Below are positions 35,027 to 44,692 of a stretch of 64,000 nt of DNA, in pieces. How positions within the stretch are numbered: the first letter of the stretch is position 1; the number at the start of each line of letters is the position of its first letter. A program made the position numbers and the translations under genes. Below the pieces are notes generated by a model. That model was not told the DNA's origin. It did no database searches and saw only the letters and a list, made by a program, of their open reading frames with translations. This stretch comes from Sulfurospirillum multivorans DSM 12446 (GTDB lineage: Bacteria > Campylobacterota > Campylobacteria > Campylobacterales > Sulfurospirillaceae): the NCBI RefSeq assembly GCF_000568815.1, contig NZ_CP007201.1, positions 1,641,654-1,705,653 on the forward strand, read 5' to 3'.

Positions 35027-38000
35027 ATGTCAAAGATGTCAAATGCAACGCTACAACATTTATCACAAATTGGAAAAGGTTTAAAAGATTATTTTTTACC
35101 GCGAGGTATGGAACATGATCCTAAAGCATTCACAAAGATGCAATTACATGCACTTGCGGATAAGAGAACTATCTCAAAACTATTATTTTATCGCTCCTAC
35201 TTAGAAGATACTGAAAGCGATCTAGCCTTTTTTGCTATGCATGATGGGCGCATGGGAATTGCATTCAAAGTCACAAACCCAATTTTTTTAACGGATAAAA
35301 CTGAGAATGTCATTCTAAATGTCTTAGCCGCCATTGTAAATGATGACACCATTGCTCATATTGATACATTGGCAGGAAGAGACATTAAAGACACTATGGA
35401 TCGATTTAATGCAACCGAGCAAATCCAAAAAGTCAAAATTAAATACCCTGAAAAATTAAAAGAAATTTCCGCTCAAAAAACACAGTCTTTTTATGATTGG
35501 ACTGAACAAAGTATGATGGGCAAAGACGCGGATTTTAGAATGCGTAATTTTACGCATATCGTTAGCGTTTTATTCCCTCGAAACCTTGATAAAGAGAGCA
35601 TTGTTAAACAAAGCAATGAAATATACGGCATTTTAAAAGAAAATTTTAATGCTGTTGTTGCAAATGATGATGATATGGTTGCATTTGTTCAAGAAGTCTT
35701 AGATCCATCGAAAAAAACATATGATAAAACCGGTGATCCAATTACGACAATTCATAAGCGTATGGCTAAAGGAGCATCGGTTAATGCTGAGGACGAATTA
35801 AATGGCGTAATTCAACTTAACAACGGTTGGATGGCGAAAGTTTTAACAACTGAAAAATACCCGAAAGAAGTTGATGCATTTGGCTATCAAAGTATTTTCT
35901 TTGATCCACTAGGTAATGACTTTCAAATTAAGCTCCCATGCCCTTTCTTGCTATCTTTAACAATTCGTTTTACCAACGTTGAAAAGCAGCGAAAAAAGGT
36001 ACTTGCAAAAGCAGAATGGAACATCGGTCAGCTTAGTGGCTTGCCTCTTATCATTGAAAAGAAAAAGCCAGAAATTAAAGAAAGAAGGAAAGAAGCTGAG
36101 GCCGTTATCAGCTACATTACCGAATTAGGTGAAATTGTTTTAGATGCATCATGGTCTCTTACCGTTTATGAAAATAATAGAAATCGTCTCGAACAATACA
36201 TTGCACTTATGAAAGGTTCATTTTCAACATATCCTGGAAGATGGATTGTTTCTGAAGAGCGCTTTGCAAATATTGGTTTTTATATCATGCTTATGGGTCT
36301 TCCTCTTAACTACAGTGAAGCACTGCATTCATCCATTGATAAGTTTGATAAAAACTTCAAATCCAATAACGCACAAATTGCACCATTAATTGGTGGATAC
36401 AAAGGGAATGGTTCTTATCCAACGCACGTATATGCGGATCGAACAGGGCAAACTGTGGCGATTGACTACTTTGAAAGCAAAGAAAACTACAACGTCACAA
36501 TTGTTGGTCCTATGGGAACAGGTAAGTCATTTTTCACGAATCACTTCGTAGTCAATGGGCTTCGTGCTGGTTGGGAAATACGAATGGTTGACTTTGGACG
36601 CTCTTACCAAAAATCATGTGCATCGCTTGGTGGACAGTTTGTAGAATTTGATCGAAAATCAAAACTGTGTCTAAACTTCTTTACGCATCTTCAAACTGTT
36701 CAAGAAATTGACGAAAATGGGAGAATGAGGACACTCATTGATCCAGATGAGATTGAGGCGATCATTCCTATTATTGGGCTAATGATGGGAGTCTCTCTTA
36801 AAGAAATTTATAAAAATACTGACAGCTCTAGTTCTGAGAAATTAGAACTTAGCGTAATGTCCACGTATGTAGCAGAGGCAGTAAAAGAAGCTTTTGTAAG
36901 ACATGGGCATGAAGCGGGAATGAAAGAGGTCTCTCAGGTTTTAGATGAATATTACAAAAAAATCCTTGAAGACTATAATAACTCTCCTTCAAAAATTAGT
37001 GATTTGCTATCTTTTATGGTGACCAGTTTGCGCCCTTATTCTAGTCCAACAGGACAATACTACAAATATTTTAATGGTACAAACAATATCAACCTAGACT
37101 CAAGCTTCTTTATCTTGGAATTAGACGATATCGCAACATCACCACTAATGCCCGTTGTAGCTATGTCGTTTTTACAGCGTACTGCACAAGAAGCATTTAT
37201 AGGCTATTTAAAAGATAAAAACACGGCAAGGGTGATCGGGGTTGATGAAGCGCATAAGGTCATTCCAAATGAAATTTTTGCAAAGTATTTTGATGATTTT
37301 GGACGTCGTATCCGTAAATATAGAGGTATTCCTGTATTGATTACGCAATCACTTGAGGATTACTTTGTTAATCGTTCAATAAGCGTTTTCTTCGAGCTTG
37401 CAAGTTATAAAATTTTCTTGCGCCAAAAAGCTGAATCAATCGCTAACGCAATTAAAAAAGACTATTTGATTCTAAATCCATTTAAACAAAAACTGATCGA
37501 ATCTGTTGCTCTAAAAACCCCATATTACAATGAGTTTTATATGCGCCATGGCGATTTAGATTTTGTGGGGATTTTGAAGGTAAATGCTGATGAGTATTGG
37601 ACCTATACATCAAATCCAAAAGACAGAGCCATTACCGATGACGTCATGGCAAAATACAATCTCAATCTCAATGAAGCTCTTTGGGTACTTGCAAGGGTTA
37701 CTGAGGGCATGTCTTATGATAAAGCTATCTATGAGCTCAATAAGAAAGAGAGTAAAAGCGGTACAAAAGATTGGGATTCATTTTTTCAATGGATTACTGA
37801 GAACGAATCGGTATATCTTGCTAAACAAGATGTTCTTAAAAACAACGATAAAGAAAAACCAATCTACCAAGAGTTATTTATGCGTCTAAAAGACAAGAAT
37901 GAGGTTATTTACAACCCAGGAATCTTTATGATTGCTGCACAGGAAAAAGGTTACTACCAAAAGCTTAGAAAGGTATTCTATGATAAAGCTATGCGGTATA

Positions 38001-38497
38001 TTGTTAATCAAAAAAATGATGCAATAACATACACAATTAACATAGATTACATTGATATGAATGATGAAGATTTCTTACATAGTTTGTACATTATGTCTCA
38101 AAAACTTGGAGATAAAGTTTCTAATGTTCTACTGGAATTAAAACTTGATTATGAAACAAGAGAAAACTTTGATGTTGTAATGCATTTCGCGGATATTGTG
38201 CATAAACATGGATTTACGATTGGATTTGATAATGTAATTTTGGATCAAATAGATTTCAAATCTTTCATCAGTATTTCACCAAAGCTCTTTAAAATTGATG
38301 CAAAAGCAATTACGGAGATCGTTGATGGAAACAAACTGATGTTCAAGAATTTCATAGCTTCTCTTACCGACGCGGTTGGAATCAGCGTTGTTGCAACTAA
38401 AGTTGAAAGTCAAATTGATATTGATGATGCCATAGAGCTTGGAATAGACTTATTTCAAGGTTGGTTTGTCAAAAAAACTGAAAATTTACTGGTATAA
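35027..38497 (+). CDS. traC: TraC (VirB4-type) conjugation ATPase fused to a degenerate EAL domain
   Basis: An 1156-residue protein, about 280 longer than F TraC. The TraC part has Walker A GPMGTGKS near residue 495, Walker B GVDEAHKV near 738 and the RRIRKYRGIPVLITQSLEDY block. Residues about 940-1156 are EAL-like: E949-L-F-M-R953 (for ExLxR), YTINIDYIDM, FTIGFDNV with D1068-N1069 (for DD), FKIDAKAI with K1089, ATKVES (for AEGVE, T1124 and E1127) and FQGWF with Q1144. Several metal-binding residues are changed, so the domain is probably a c-di-GMP sensor rather than a phosphodiesterase. The ATPase powers pilus assembly and DNA transfer at the inner membrane. Confidence 0.9.
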   Translation: MSKMSNATLQHLSQIGKGLKDYFLPRGMEHDPKAFTKMQLHALADKRTISKLLFYRSYLEDTESDLAFFAMHDGRMGIAFKVTNPIFLTDKTENVILNVLAAIVNDDTIAHIDTLAGRDIKDTMDRFNATEQIQKVKIKYPEKLKEISAQKTQSFYDWTEQSMMGKDADFRMRNFTHIVSVLFPRNLDKESIVKQSNEIYGILKENFNAVVANDDDMVAFVQEVLDPSKKTYDKTGDPITTIHKRMAKGASVNAEDELNGVIQLNNGWMAKVLTTEKYPKEVDAFGYQSIFFDPLGNDFQIKLPCPFLLSLTIRFTNVEKQRKKVLAKAEWNIGQLSGLPLIIEKKKPEIKERRKEAEAVISYITELGEIVLDASWSLTVYENNRNRLEQYIALMKGSFSTYPGRWIVSEERFANIGFYIMLMGLPLNYSEALHSSIDKFDKNFKSNNAQIAPLIGGYKGNGSYPTHVYADRTGQTVAIDYFESKENYNVTIVGPMGTGKSFFTNHFVVNGLRAGWEIRMVDFGRSYQKSCASLGGQFVEFDRKSKLCLNFFTHLQTVQEIDENGRMRTLIDPDEIEAIIPIIGLMMGVSLKEIYKNTDSSSSEKLELSVMSTYVAEAVKEAFVRHGHEAGMKEVSQVLDEYYKKILEDYNNSPSKISDLLSFMVTSLRPYSSPTGQYYKYFNGTNNINLDSSFFILELDDIATSPLMPVVAMSFLQRTAQEAFIGYLKDKNTARVIGVDEAHKVIPNEIFAKYFDDFGRRIRKYRGIPVLITQSLEDYFVNRSISVFFELASYKIFLRQKAESIANAIKKDYLILNPFKQKLIESVALKTPYYNEFYMRHGDLDFVGILKVNADEYWTYTSNPKDRAITDDVMAKYNLNLNEALWVLARVTEGMSYDKAIYELNKKESKSGTKDWDSFFQWITENESVYLAKQDVLKNNDKEKPIYQELFMRLKDKNEVIYNPGIFMIAAQEKGYYQKLRKVFYDKAMRYIVNQKNDAITYTINIDYIDMNDEDFLHSLYIMSQKLGDKVSNVLLELKLDYETRENFDVVMHFADIVHKHGFTIGFDNVILDQIDFKSFISISPKLFKIDAKAITEIVDGNKLMFKNFIASLTDAVGISVVATKVESQIDIDDAIELGIDLFQGWFVKKTENLLV

Positions 38498-38502
38498 ATG
38501 TC

Positions 38503-40407
38503 ATGTCTAAAGTATTGAGTAAACTTTACAAATACGCACTTAAAGTTGCAGGCGACAAAAAGCTAATTGACAAATACAAGGTATTAAATAGCGATATTAT
38601 GTCCATTGTTAATGATATTGAGGGGCTCAAACTAAATAACGATCAACCTCACATACAAACTCAAATCTTAGCACTAGAACGAACAAAAGCAAAACTCGAA
38701 AAATACCTTGTGGAAATAGAAGAGGAATTTTATGATGTTTCAAAAGGCTTATGGCTCGGATTAGCCTATGACTTAGCTGATGTTGATAAACCAGCGTTTT
38801 TGCTCTATTTACCTTGGAATAACCTCAAAAATCATATTGAAGTCTTTGGGACATCAGGGTTTGGGAAAAGTCGTTTAATGGCGCTCATTACACGACAGTT
38901 TATCCATTTTGGATGGAGTATTTTTGAAATTGACCCAAAAGGTGGTGAAAAACAACAAATTGCACAATGGATATATGACTTTGCCGCAGAAGCAGGATTA
39001 GAGCATCTTGTGACTCGAATTATGCCAGCATACCCTGAATTAAGTGATAAGGGAAATCCTATATTTGGAATGTCGGATGTAGAAATTGCGTCCATGGGAT
39101 CTTCGTTAACGATCAGCGGTTCAGGTACTCAAACTTCTGAGGAGCAGTTTTTTGGTGGACAAGTATATCAAATTTTATTTGCAATTTTATCTTCAATGAC
39201 ATACCTTGAAAATGCGATTGATCCATACAAAATTGAGGTCAATAAAAAAATCGTTGACGAAGTTAAAAAATACATAGCATTTAAAGAACATAAAAATATG
39301 CCAGAAGTTTACAATGATGGCCAAATCCAATACCCCGATATCTCAAAGATCGCAATTTCAGATCCAGCAAAATTTCAATTATCTACATCGATTTCAGCAT
39401 ACACAAGAACACTGGTCACGTTTAGGGAATTAGCGTACTTCTCAATTTATGAGCACCTAATGGAACTTCGCAAAAAAGTTGAAGACGTTCCGGTTCCAAA
39501 GCTAGAGGATAAAAGCAGAGAAAGAGAAATTTTCGGGATGAAAGATCTCGCCATTAAAGCGCTTGATGATGTTACTAAGGTAGGCAAAGAGTTCTATGAC
39601 AAAATTGGTAAATCGCTCTCTGTACTGCTTTCTCAGCTATCCTATGGACCAGTAGGAAGCGTGCTCTGTGATATTAGAATCAATCCACTCGTTAAACGCG
39701 CAAGAAGCAAAGAGGGTATGATCGTTTTGTTTCAGCCCTGCCCTATGAAATTTGAAAAAGTATCTGAAATTTTAATCAAAGTATACACAAGAATGTGGTT
39801 GTCTCTATTTGGTACCGTTGGGGCAACTGGTCGTGGAATTCACAAGCGTGTTGCGATGGTAATCGATGAAGCAAAGCCTATGATGTTCCCAGGAGTTGAA
39901 GAGATTTACAATAAAGCCCGTGAACTGGGTATGACCATTGTTGCACTATATCAATCTACCTCAGATGCAAAGTTTAAGCTCGGCGATATCTTAGCTGATA
40001 TTACCCAAGATAACACGGCTACTTCAATCACAATGAAGCAGATGTCAGAGAAGTCTCGTGAACAAGTTGCAAAAGCATTCGGAACAATTAAAGTTGCCCA
40101 AAATGTTCAAATGTCAGAAGCAAGCGGCATTGGAGGTCGAAGTACTATGGTCTGGAATGAAGTTGATGTGGTTAGCGCTGACGATATCGATGCCTTACAA
40201 ATTGGAGAAGCATACATCAGGCATTATGGGAAAAAATACTTCGTTAAATTCCCATATCAAAGAGATCCAATGCCAATCAACGTAACCATGCCAATATTAG
40301 AGTCTGAAAGTGTATACGAATTTATTGATCAAGTTGAAACCATGTTAAAAATGCAAGAAAAAGAGATCATCGATATAAACAACAATCATTTACAAATTGG
40401 AGCATAA
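38503..40407 (+). CDS. type IV coupling ATPase (TraD/VirD4-like)
   Basis: A 634-residue ATPase. Walker A is GTSGFGKS (residues 116-123) and Walker B is MVIDEAKPM near 454, followed by the sensor-like ALYQSTSDAKF. The overall arrangement, with an insert of about 120 residues after Walker A and QMSEKSREQVAKAFG near the end, fits VirD4/TraD coupling proteins that bring the relaxosome to the secretion channel. Unlike TraD it has no membrane helix in the first 110 residues; that stretch is a basic coiled coil. It is five bases after traC. TrbE-like or helicase HerA alternatives are less likely. Confidence 0.82.
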   Translation: MSKVLSKLYKYALKVAGDKKLIDKYKVLNSDIMSIVNDIEGLKLNNDQPHIQTQILALERTKAKLEKYLVEIEEEFYDVSKGLWLGLAYDLADVDKPAFLLYLPWNNLKNHIEVFGTSGFGKSRLMALITRQFIHFGWSIFEIDPKGGEKQQIAQWIYDFAAEAGLEHLVTRIMPAYPELSDKGNPIFGMSDVEIASMGSSLTISGSGTQTSEEQFFGGQVYQILFAILSSMTYLENAIDPYKIEVNKKIVDEVKKYIAFKEHKNMPEVYNDGQIQYPDISKIAISDPAKFQLSTSISAYTRTLVTFRELAYFSIYEHLMELRKKVEDVPVPKLEDKSREREIFGMKDLAIKALDDVTKVGKEFYDKIGKSLSVLLSQLSYGPVGSVLCDIRINPLVKRARSKEGMIVLFQPCPMKFEKVSEILIKVYTRMWLSLFGTVGATGRGIHKRVAMVIDEAKPMMFPGVEEIYNKARELGMTIVALYQSTSDAKFKLGDILADITQDNTATSITMKQMSEKSREQVAKAFGTIKVAQNVQMSEASGIGGRSTMVWNEVDVVSADDIDALQIGEAYIRHYGKKYFVKFPYQRDPMPINVTMPILESESVYEFIDQVETMLKMQEKEIIDINNNHLQIGA

Positions 40408-40408
40408 A

Positions 40409-41758
40409 ATGGAAATGAATAAAGAAAAGCAAAATGATTTACATGTAAAAATCCCTTTACTCATAAATGAATTAAATGAAAGACTCATTGAGCGTGACGA
40501 ACTGTCTCGCCTTGTTGTATTAGCAATGCTCAGTAAAAGCCATATGTTTCTCATTGGTGAACGGGGTGTTGCAAAATCAATGACTGTAGAGCTTATTAAT
40601 GGCGTTATTGAAGGTTCTAAATTTTGGCAATTGCAAGTCAATAAAAACACCAAGCAAGAAGAGCTTTTTGGCGAGAAAAGAAGTGATGAAGATGGAACGA
40701 TAAGCTATACTTCAAAAAAAAATATTCTAAACACGCACTTTGCTGTATTGGACGAAATGTTTAAAGCTGATGAATCATTGTTAAATTGCTTACTCGAATT
40801 ACTTGTTGATGGGTGCTATACCTCTGGAGATGGAATAAAAAAACCAACACCATTATTAGCTTGTTTTGGTACAAGTAATGAATATCCTACTGAAACACAT
40901 ATGCTACCATATGTTGATCGTTTTCCAGTTTGGTATGAAGTTAAACGTATTCAAGACCCTGATAATAGAAAAAAATATTATGCCGGTGATTATGTAAAAG
41001 TGCCTATTGAAAATCAATATTTTTCTCTTTCTGACATCGATTTTATTGCTCTCGAAAAAGATAAAATCGTAATTCCTGATTTCATCATTGAGTATTTTGA
41101 TAGTATCGTAACCACTCTCATTACTCAAAAAGTTAAAACATCAGATAGAAAGTATGAACGTGTACTTCATGGGATGATCAAAGTTTCTGCCTATCTTAAT
41201 AATAGAGAATTTATTGATATTTCAGATCTGTTTTTATTGCTTCATACATCATGGCACGACGATGTTGAAAAAGAAAAAGTTCATAGAGTTGTATTTGAAG
41301 AAATCTTTGGCAATAAAGAGGAAATAAATTCCTTGATTGTCAAAGCATCTCAAGATATGGAAGATGCTGATACCTATAAAAACGGAAGTATTTACGTGTT
41401 TCTAAACTATCAAGAAAAAAATGATGGCACGGATAATGACACAATTTACCGCAATGTATTGACGATTGCCAATAATGCACTTGTAAAATATAAGAAGATC
41501 CGCAATGAAGTAATCGATATGATTAAAAAATATCAAGATAACATATTGATTGAACGTCTTCTCCACGAAAATCTATTCGTATTTGATTATAAACAAAATG
41601 CTTTTACTGATGAAATGCTAGTCAGAATTGATACTTTAAAAGGCTCCATTGAAAAGAGAATTTATGAACTATCAGAATGGATAGAAGAGAACCCAACACT
41701 ATTTGAATATCAAAACAACCTTTCTCAAAAGCCACGAGGAGGAAAAGATGCAGCCTAA
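40409..41758 (+). CDS. MoxR/RavA-type AAA+ ATPase
   Basis: A 449-residue AAA+ protein: Walker A GERGVAKS (residues 50-57), ELFGEK (MoxR-type), Walker B AVLDEMFKAD, and the FGTSNEYPTE sensor region. MoxR/RavA ATPases remodel partner proteins, usually with a von Willebrand A protein that is not present nearby. The start is ATG 40409; a TTG 12 bases upstream is not needed. It overlaps the downstream topoisomerase-like gene by 11 bases, so both are translated together. Confidence 0.82.
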   Translation: MEMNKEKQNDLHVKIPLLINELNERLIERDELSRLVVLAMLSKSHMFLIGERGVAKSMTVELINGVIEGSKFWQLQVNKNTKQEELFGEKRSDEDGTISYTSKKNILNTHFAVLDEMFKADESLLNCLLELLVDGCYTSGDGIKKPTPLLACFGTSNEYPTETHMLPYVDRFPVWYEVKRIQDPDNRKKYYAGDYVKVPIENQYFSLSDIDFIALEKDKIVIPDFIIEYFDSIVTTLITQKVKTSDRKYERVLHGMIKVSAYLNNREFIDISDLFLLLHTSWHDDVEKEKVHRVVFEEIFGNKEEINSLIVKASQDMEDADTYKNGSIYVFLNYQEKNDGTDNDTIYRNVLTIANNALVKYKKIRNEVIDMIKKYQDNILIERLLHENLFVFDYKQNAFTDEMLVRIDTLKGSIEKRIYELSEWIEENPTLFEYQNNLSQKPRGGKDAA

Positions 41759-44684
41759 TGAAAAAAAATATCTCGTAATTGTTGAAAATCAGAAAAAACT
41801 GATGCTCTATCGAGACTTACTAGCGCCTGTATCAAATGTCACATGTGATAGTACCTATGGTTATATTGTTCGTATTGCCGACAATGCCAAATCTGGATTA
41901 GGCTGGACCGTCAATGAAAAGATGAAAACCACCCTTGACGCGCTAAAGCTAAAGAGTACTCAATACGATGAAGTTTTTTTGGCAATGGATGATATTAGCA
42001 ATGGTGAGCGTTTAGCATGGGACATATCTGAGTACATTTCTCACCCAAAAGTCTTTAGAATTACTCCAAGAGAGCTCACAAAAGAGTCCATTCTCCAAAG
42101 TATCAAAAATGGAGCGCGTAAAATTGACCAAAATCTCATCGATAGCTACATTACAAGAAGAATCATTGAGGGAATTGTCAGTAAGAACATATCTGAAATG
42201 ATGCGCTGGTGGTTTAAAAAGGAGGGATTGATTACCAATGAAAATGATCTAAAAGATGTGGGGATAGGACGAGTTTCAGCATTGGCTCTTGGACTAATTG
42301 TCCAAGCCGAAGAAAAAATTGACACGTTTATTCCCGAATACTACAAGCGTGTTGCTGTCGATTATTTTCACAATAACACACAATTTTCGGTCAAAAATAA
42401 GCTCAAATTTACAAAAGATAAAAAAGAAGAACTTATGGCGTTCATGGATAAGGTAAAAAAAGAGAGGCATGTTGTTCATAAGTTTGAAAAACAAACGAAA
42501 GATATTGTTCCCCCACCTCCTCTTAACGCAGCGCAACTTCAAAAATCTGCGATTAACCAATTTCAATATTCATCTAAAGAGACCATGAAAATCGCTAAAG
42601 AGTTGTATGAAGGCATCGAAGTCGATGGGCGCATTATTAGTCTCATTACGCTTCCTAAAACGAATAGTTTATTTTTTTCGGATGAGACGATTCTTCAGAT
42701 CATTCAATTACTCCAAAGTACTTATGGAGAGCCTTATACTTTTAGTACGAAAAGGGTTTATAAAGGCGCGGACAAGAATACTACGCAAGAAGCAATACGC
42801 CCGGTAAGTTTTGAAAAGGAATTTTTTCCTAAACATGTAAGACAATTTTTGACAGAAGAACAGTTTAAAATTTACGAATTAATATACCAAAGGACGATTG
42901 CAACGCAAATGACGAGTGCCATCTATGATCAAAGTGAACTTGTAATTTTTACGGAAGACGGCGCCGCTCAATTCAAAGAGACTGCAAATAAGATGATATT
43001 TGATGGATGGAAGTTCATTGGTAAGCATTGGTGTCTTGATGAATTTGAAGAGCGTGAAGAGGTAATTTTGCCCGATAAACTTTTACCCGAGGAAATACTC
43101 AATCCGCTTGAGATAAGGGCGTATGAGATCAAAGAGCGCTCACCATGGAGGTATGGCGAGGGAAGGTTCATCACTACCTTGGAAAAATACAATATTGCCG
43201 ATGCCTCTTTTATCTCTGAGATACAAAACTTCTTAGAAGAAAAAGGAACTATCAAACCAATCAATGGAATGCTCTACCCTCTTGAGCTTGGCAAAAAAAT
43301 GTACTATTTTTTACAGTCGTTTGCACCTTGGTTAGTAGATGTGGATTTTGGATCAAAATTCGAGCAAGATCTTAAATTAATTCAAGCAGGAGAAAAATCA
43401 AAATCTGAAGTTATCGATGAATATGAAAATCTAAAAAATGAAACGATCGTTAAACTCGGATACAAGGTTAACGACGCTGAAACAGAAAAGTGGATGCTTG
43501 ATAAAGCTAAACGCATAGCAAGTCAAAAAAGGATCGCTTTGCCAGTAGGGATTGAAAGTAACAGTGAAAAATTAGCCGAATTCATCAATCAACACAAAGA
43601 GACTATCCCAACATTAGGAAAATGTCCTCTTTGTAAAGAGGGTGAAATTTACAGCATGGAGCATGGCTATAAATGCAATGTTTCAACATGTTCATTTATG
43701 CTCTGGAACACTAACGTGAACCGATTTTTTAACAATTTCAAGAAAAAGATTTCTGACGAAACTATGCATAAATACATTGAGATTATTTTAGAAAAAGGTA
43801 AATGCTTCATCGACAACCTCTATAATCCAAAAAAAGAAAAATTCTTTGAAGCCTTTATCACTTTAAAGTTTAATGAGCAATACCAAAATTGGGATATATC
43901 GTTTGAATCAAAATCTGAAAATCAAAACGATCAAAGTAAAGAGTTTGAGCCAAGGCTAACAGATGGCGAAAGAGAATATGCACAAGAAGTCAATATGCAT
44001 GAAGAAAACATGATATTAAAAGCTAAATTGAATGATTCTGAGAGAGAACGTCGGATGATCACCGATGAGGCAAAAAAAGACCCTTTAACGCGTGCATACA
44101 ACCGAAGATGTTTTGATGCAGATATTGAATCCTTTTACCGTGCTAAGCCTAGAAGTAAAATGTCATTAGCATTCATCGATGGAGATAAATTCAAAAACGT
44201 TAACGATACCTACGGGCACCAAGCCGGCGATACTGTTTTGCAATCGATAGTGAACTTATTACATGACGGAATTAGAGATCTGCGTAGGACACGAGTTTAT
44301 CGATATGGTGGCGAAGAATTCTTAATACTCTTTCTCGACGAAGAGAGAAAAACCATTCTTGAAAAACTCAATAACATTCGTCAAAATATAGAAAAAACTC
44401 CTATTATTCATGAACAGCACACTATAAATATTACCATCAGTATCGGTGTCTCTTTCCTTGTATTTAATGACACAATTAAAGCATTCATTGAAAGAGCAGA
44501 TAAAGCCGTTTATAGCGCTAAAGAGCACGGAAGAAACCGTATCGAAATTGAACATGCGAATGTAACGGTTGTAGAGTATAAAGAAGAGATACCTGAAGAA
44601 AAAATTGTGCAAACGACAGCAACAGAAGTATTTGCAAGTGCAGAGGATATTGAGATATCTAAAATATCAATGCCTGTGCTTTAG
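41748..44684 (+). CDS. topoisomerase-IA-like protein with GGDEF domain
   Basis: A 978-residue fusion. Residues 5-420 follow type IA topoisomerase: YLVIVENQ (E13), FLAMDDISNGERLAW (81-91), VGIGRVSALALGLIVQAEEKI and SAIYDQSE. But the catalytic Tyr position (ITYMRTDS in active enzymes) reads ITLPKTNS, with L302 for Tyr, and the TOPRIM DxDREGE reads DDISNGE, so it is probably inactive. A zinc ribbon follows (C626, C629, C643, C648). Residues about 775-945 form a GGDEF domain with DPLTRAYNRR, FIDGDKFKNVND, and G854-G-E-E-F858; no RxxD I-site is visible. GGAGG precedes the ATG. Confidence 0.88.
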   Translation: MQPNEKKYLVIVENQKKLMLYRDLLAPVSNVTCDSTYGYIVRIADNAKSGLGWTVNEKMKTTLDALKLKSTQYDEVFLAMDDISNGERLAWDISEYISHPKVFRITPRELTKESILQSIKNGARKIDQNLIDSYITRRIIEGIVSKNISEMMRWWFKKEGLITNENDLKDVGIGRVSALALGLIVQAEEKIDTFIPEYYKRVAVDYFHNNTQFSVKNKLKFTKDKKEELMAFMDKVKKERHVVHKFEKQTKDIVPPPPLNAAQLQKSAINQFQYSSKETMKIAKELYEGIEVDGRIISLITLPKTNSLFFSDETILQIIQLLQSTYGEPYTFSTKRVYKGADKNTTQEAIRPVSFEKEFFPKHVRQFLTEEQFKIYELIYQRTIATQMTSAIYDQSELVIFTEDGAAQFKETANKMIFDGWKFIGKHWCLDEFEEREEVILPDKLLPEEILNPLEIRAYEIKERSPWRYGEGRFITTLEKYNIADASFISEIQNFLEEKGTIKPINGMLYPLELGKKMYYFLQSFAPWLVDVDFGSKFEQDLKLIQAGEKSKSEVIDEYENLKNETIVKLGYKVNDAETEKWMLDKAKRIASQKRIALPVGIESNSEKLAEFINQHKETIPTLGKCPLCKEGEIYSMEHGYKCNVSTCSFMLWNTNVNRFFNNFKKKISDETMHKYIEIILEKGKCFIDNLYNPKKEKFFEAFITLKFNEQYQNWDISFESKSENQNDQSKEFEPRLTDGEREYAQEVNMHEENMILKAKLNDSERERRMITDEAKKDPLTRAYNRRCFDADIESFYRAKPRSKMSLAFIDGDKFKNVNDTYGHQAGDTVLQSIVNLLHDGIRDLRRTRVYRYGGEEFLILFLDEERKTILEKLNNIRQNIEKTPIIHEQHTINITISIGVSFLVFNDTIKAFIERADKAVYSAKEHGRNRIEIEHANVTVVEYKEEIPEEKIVQTTATEVFASAEDIEISKISMPVL

Positions 44685-44692
44685 AAAATATT

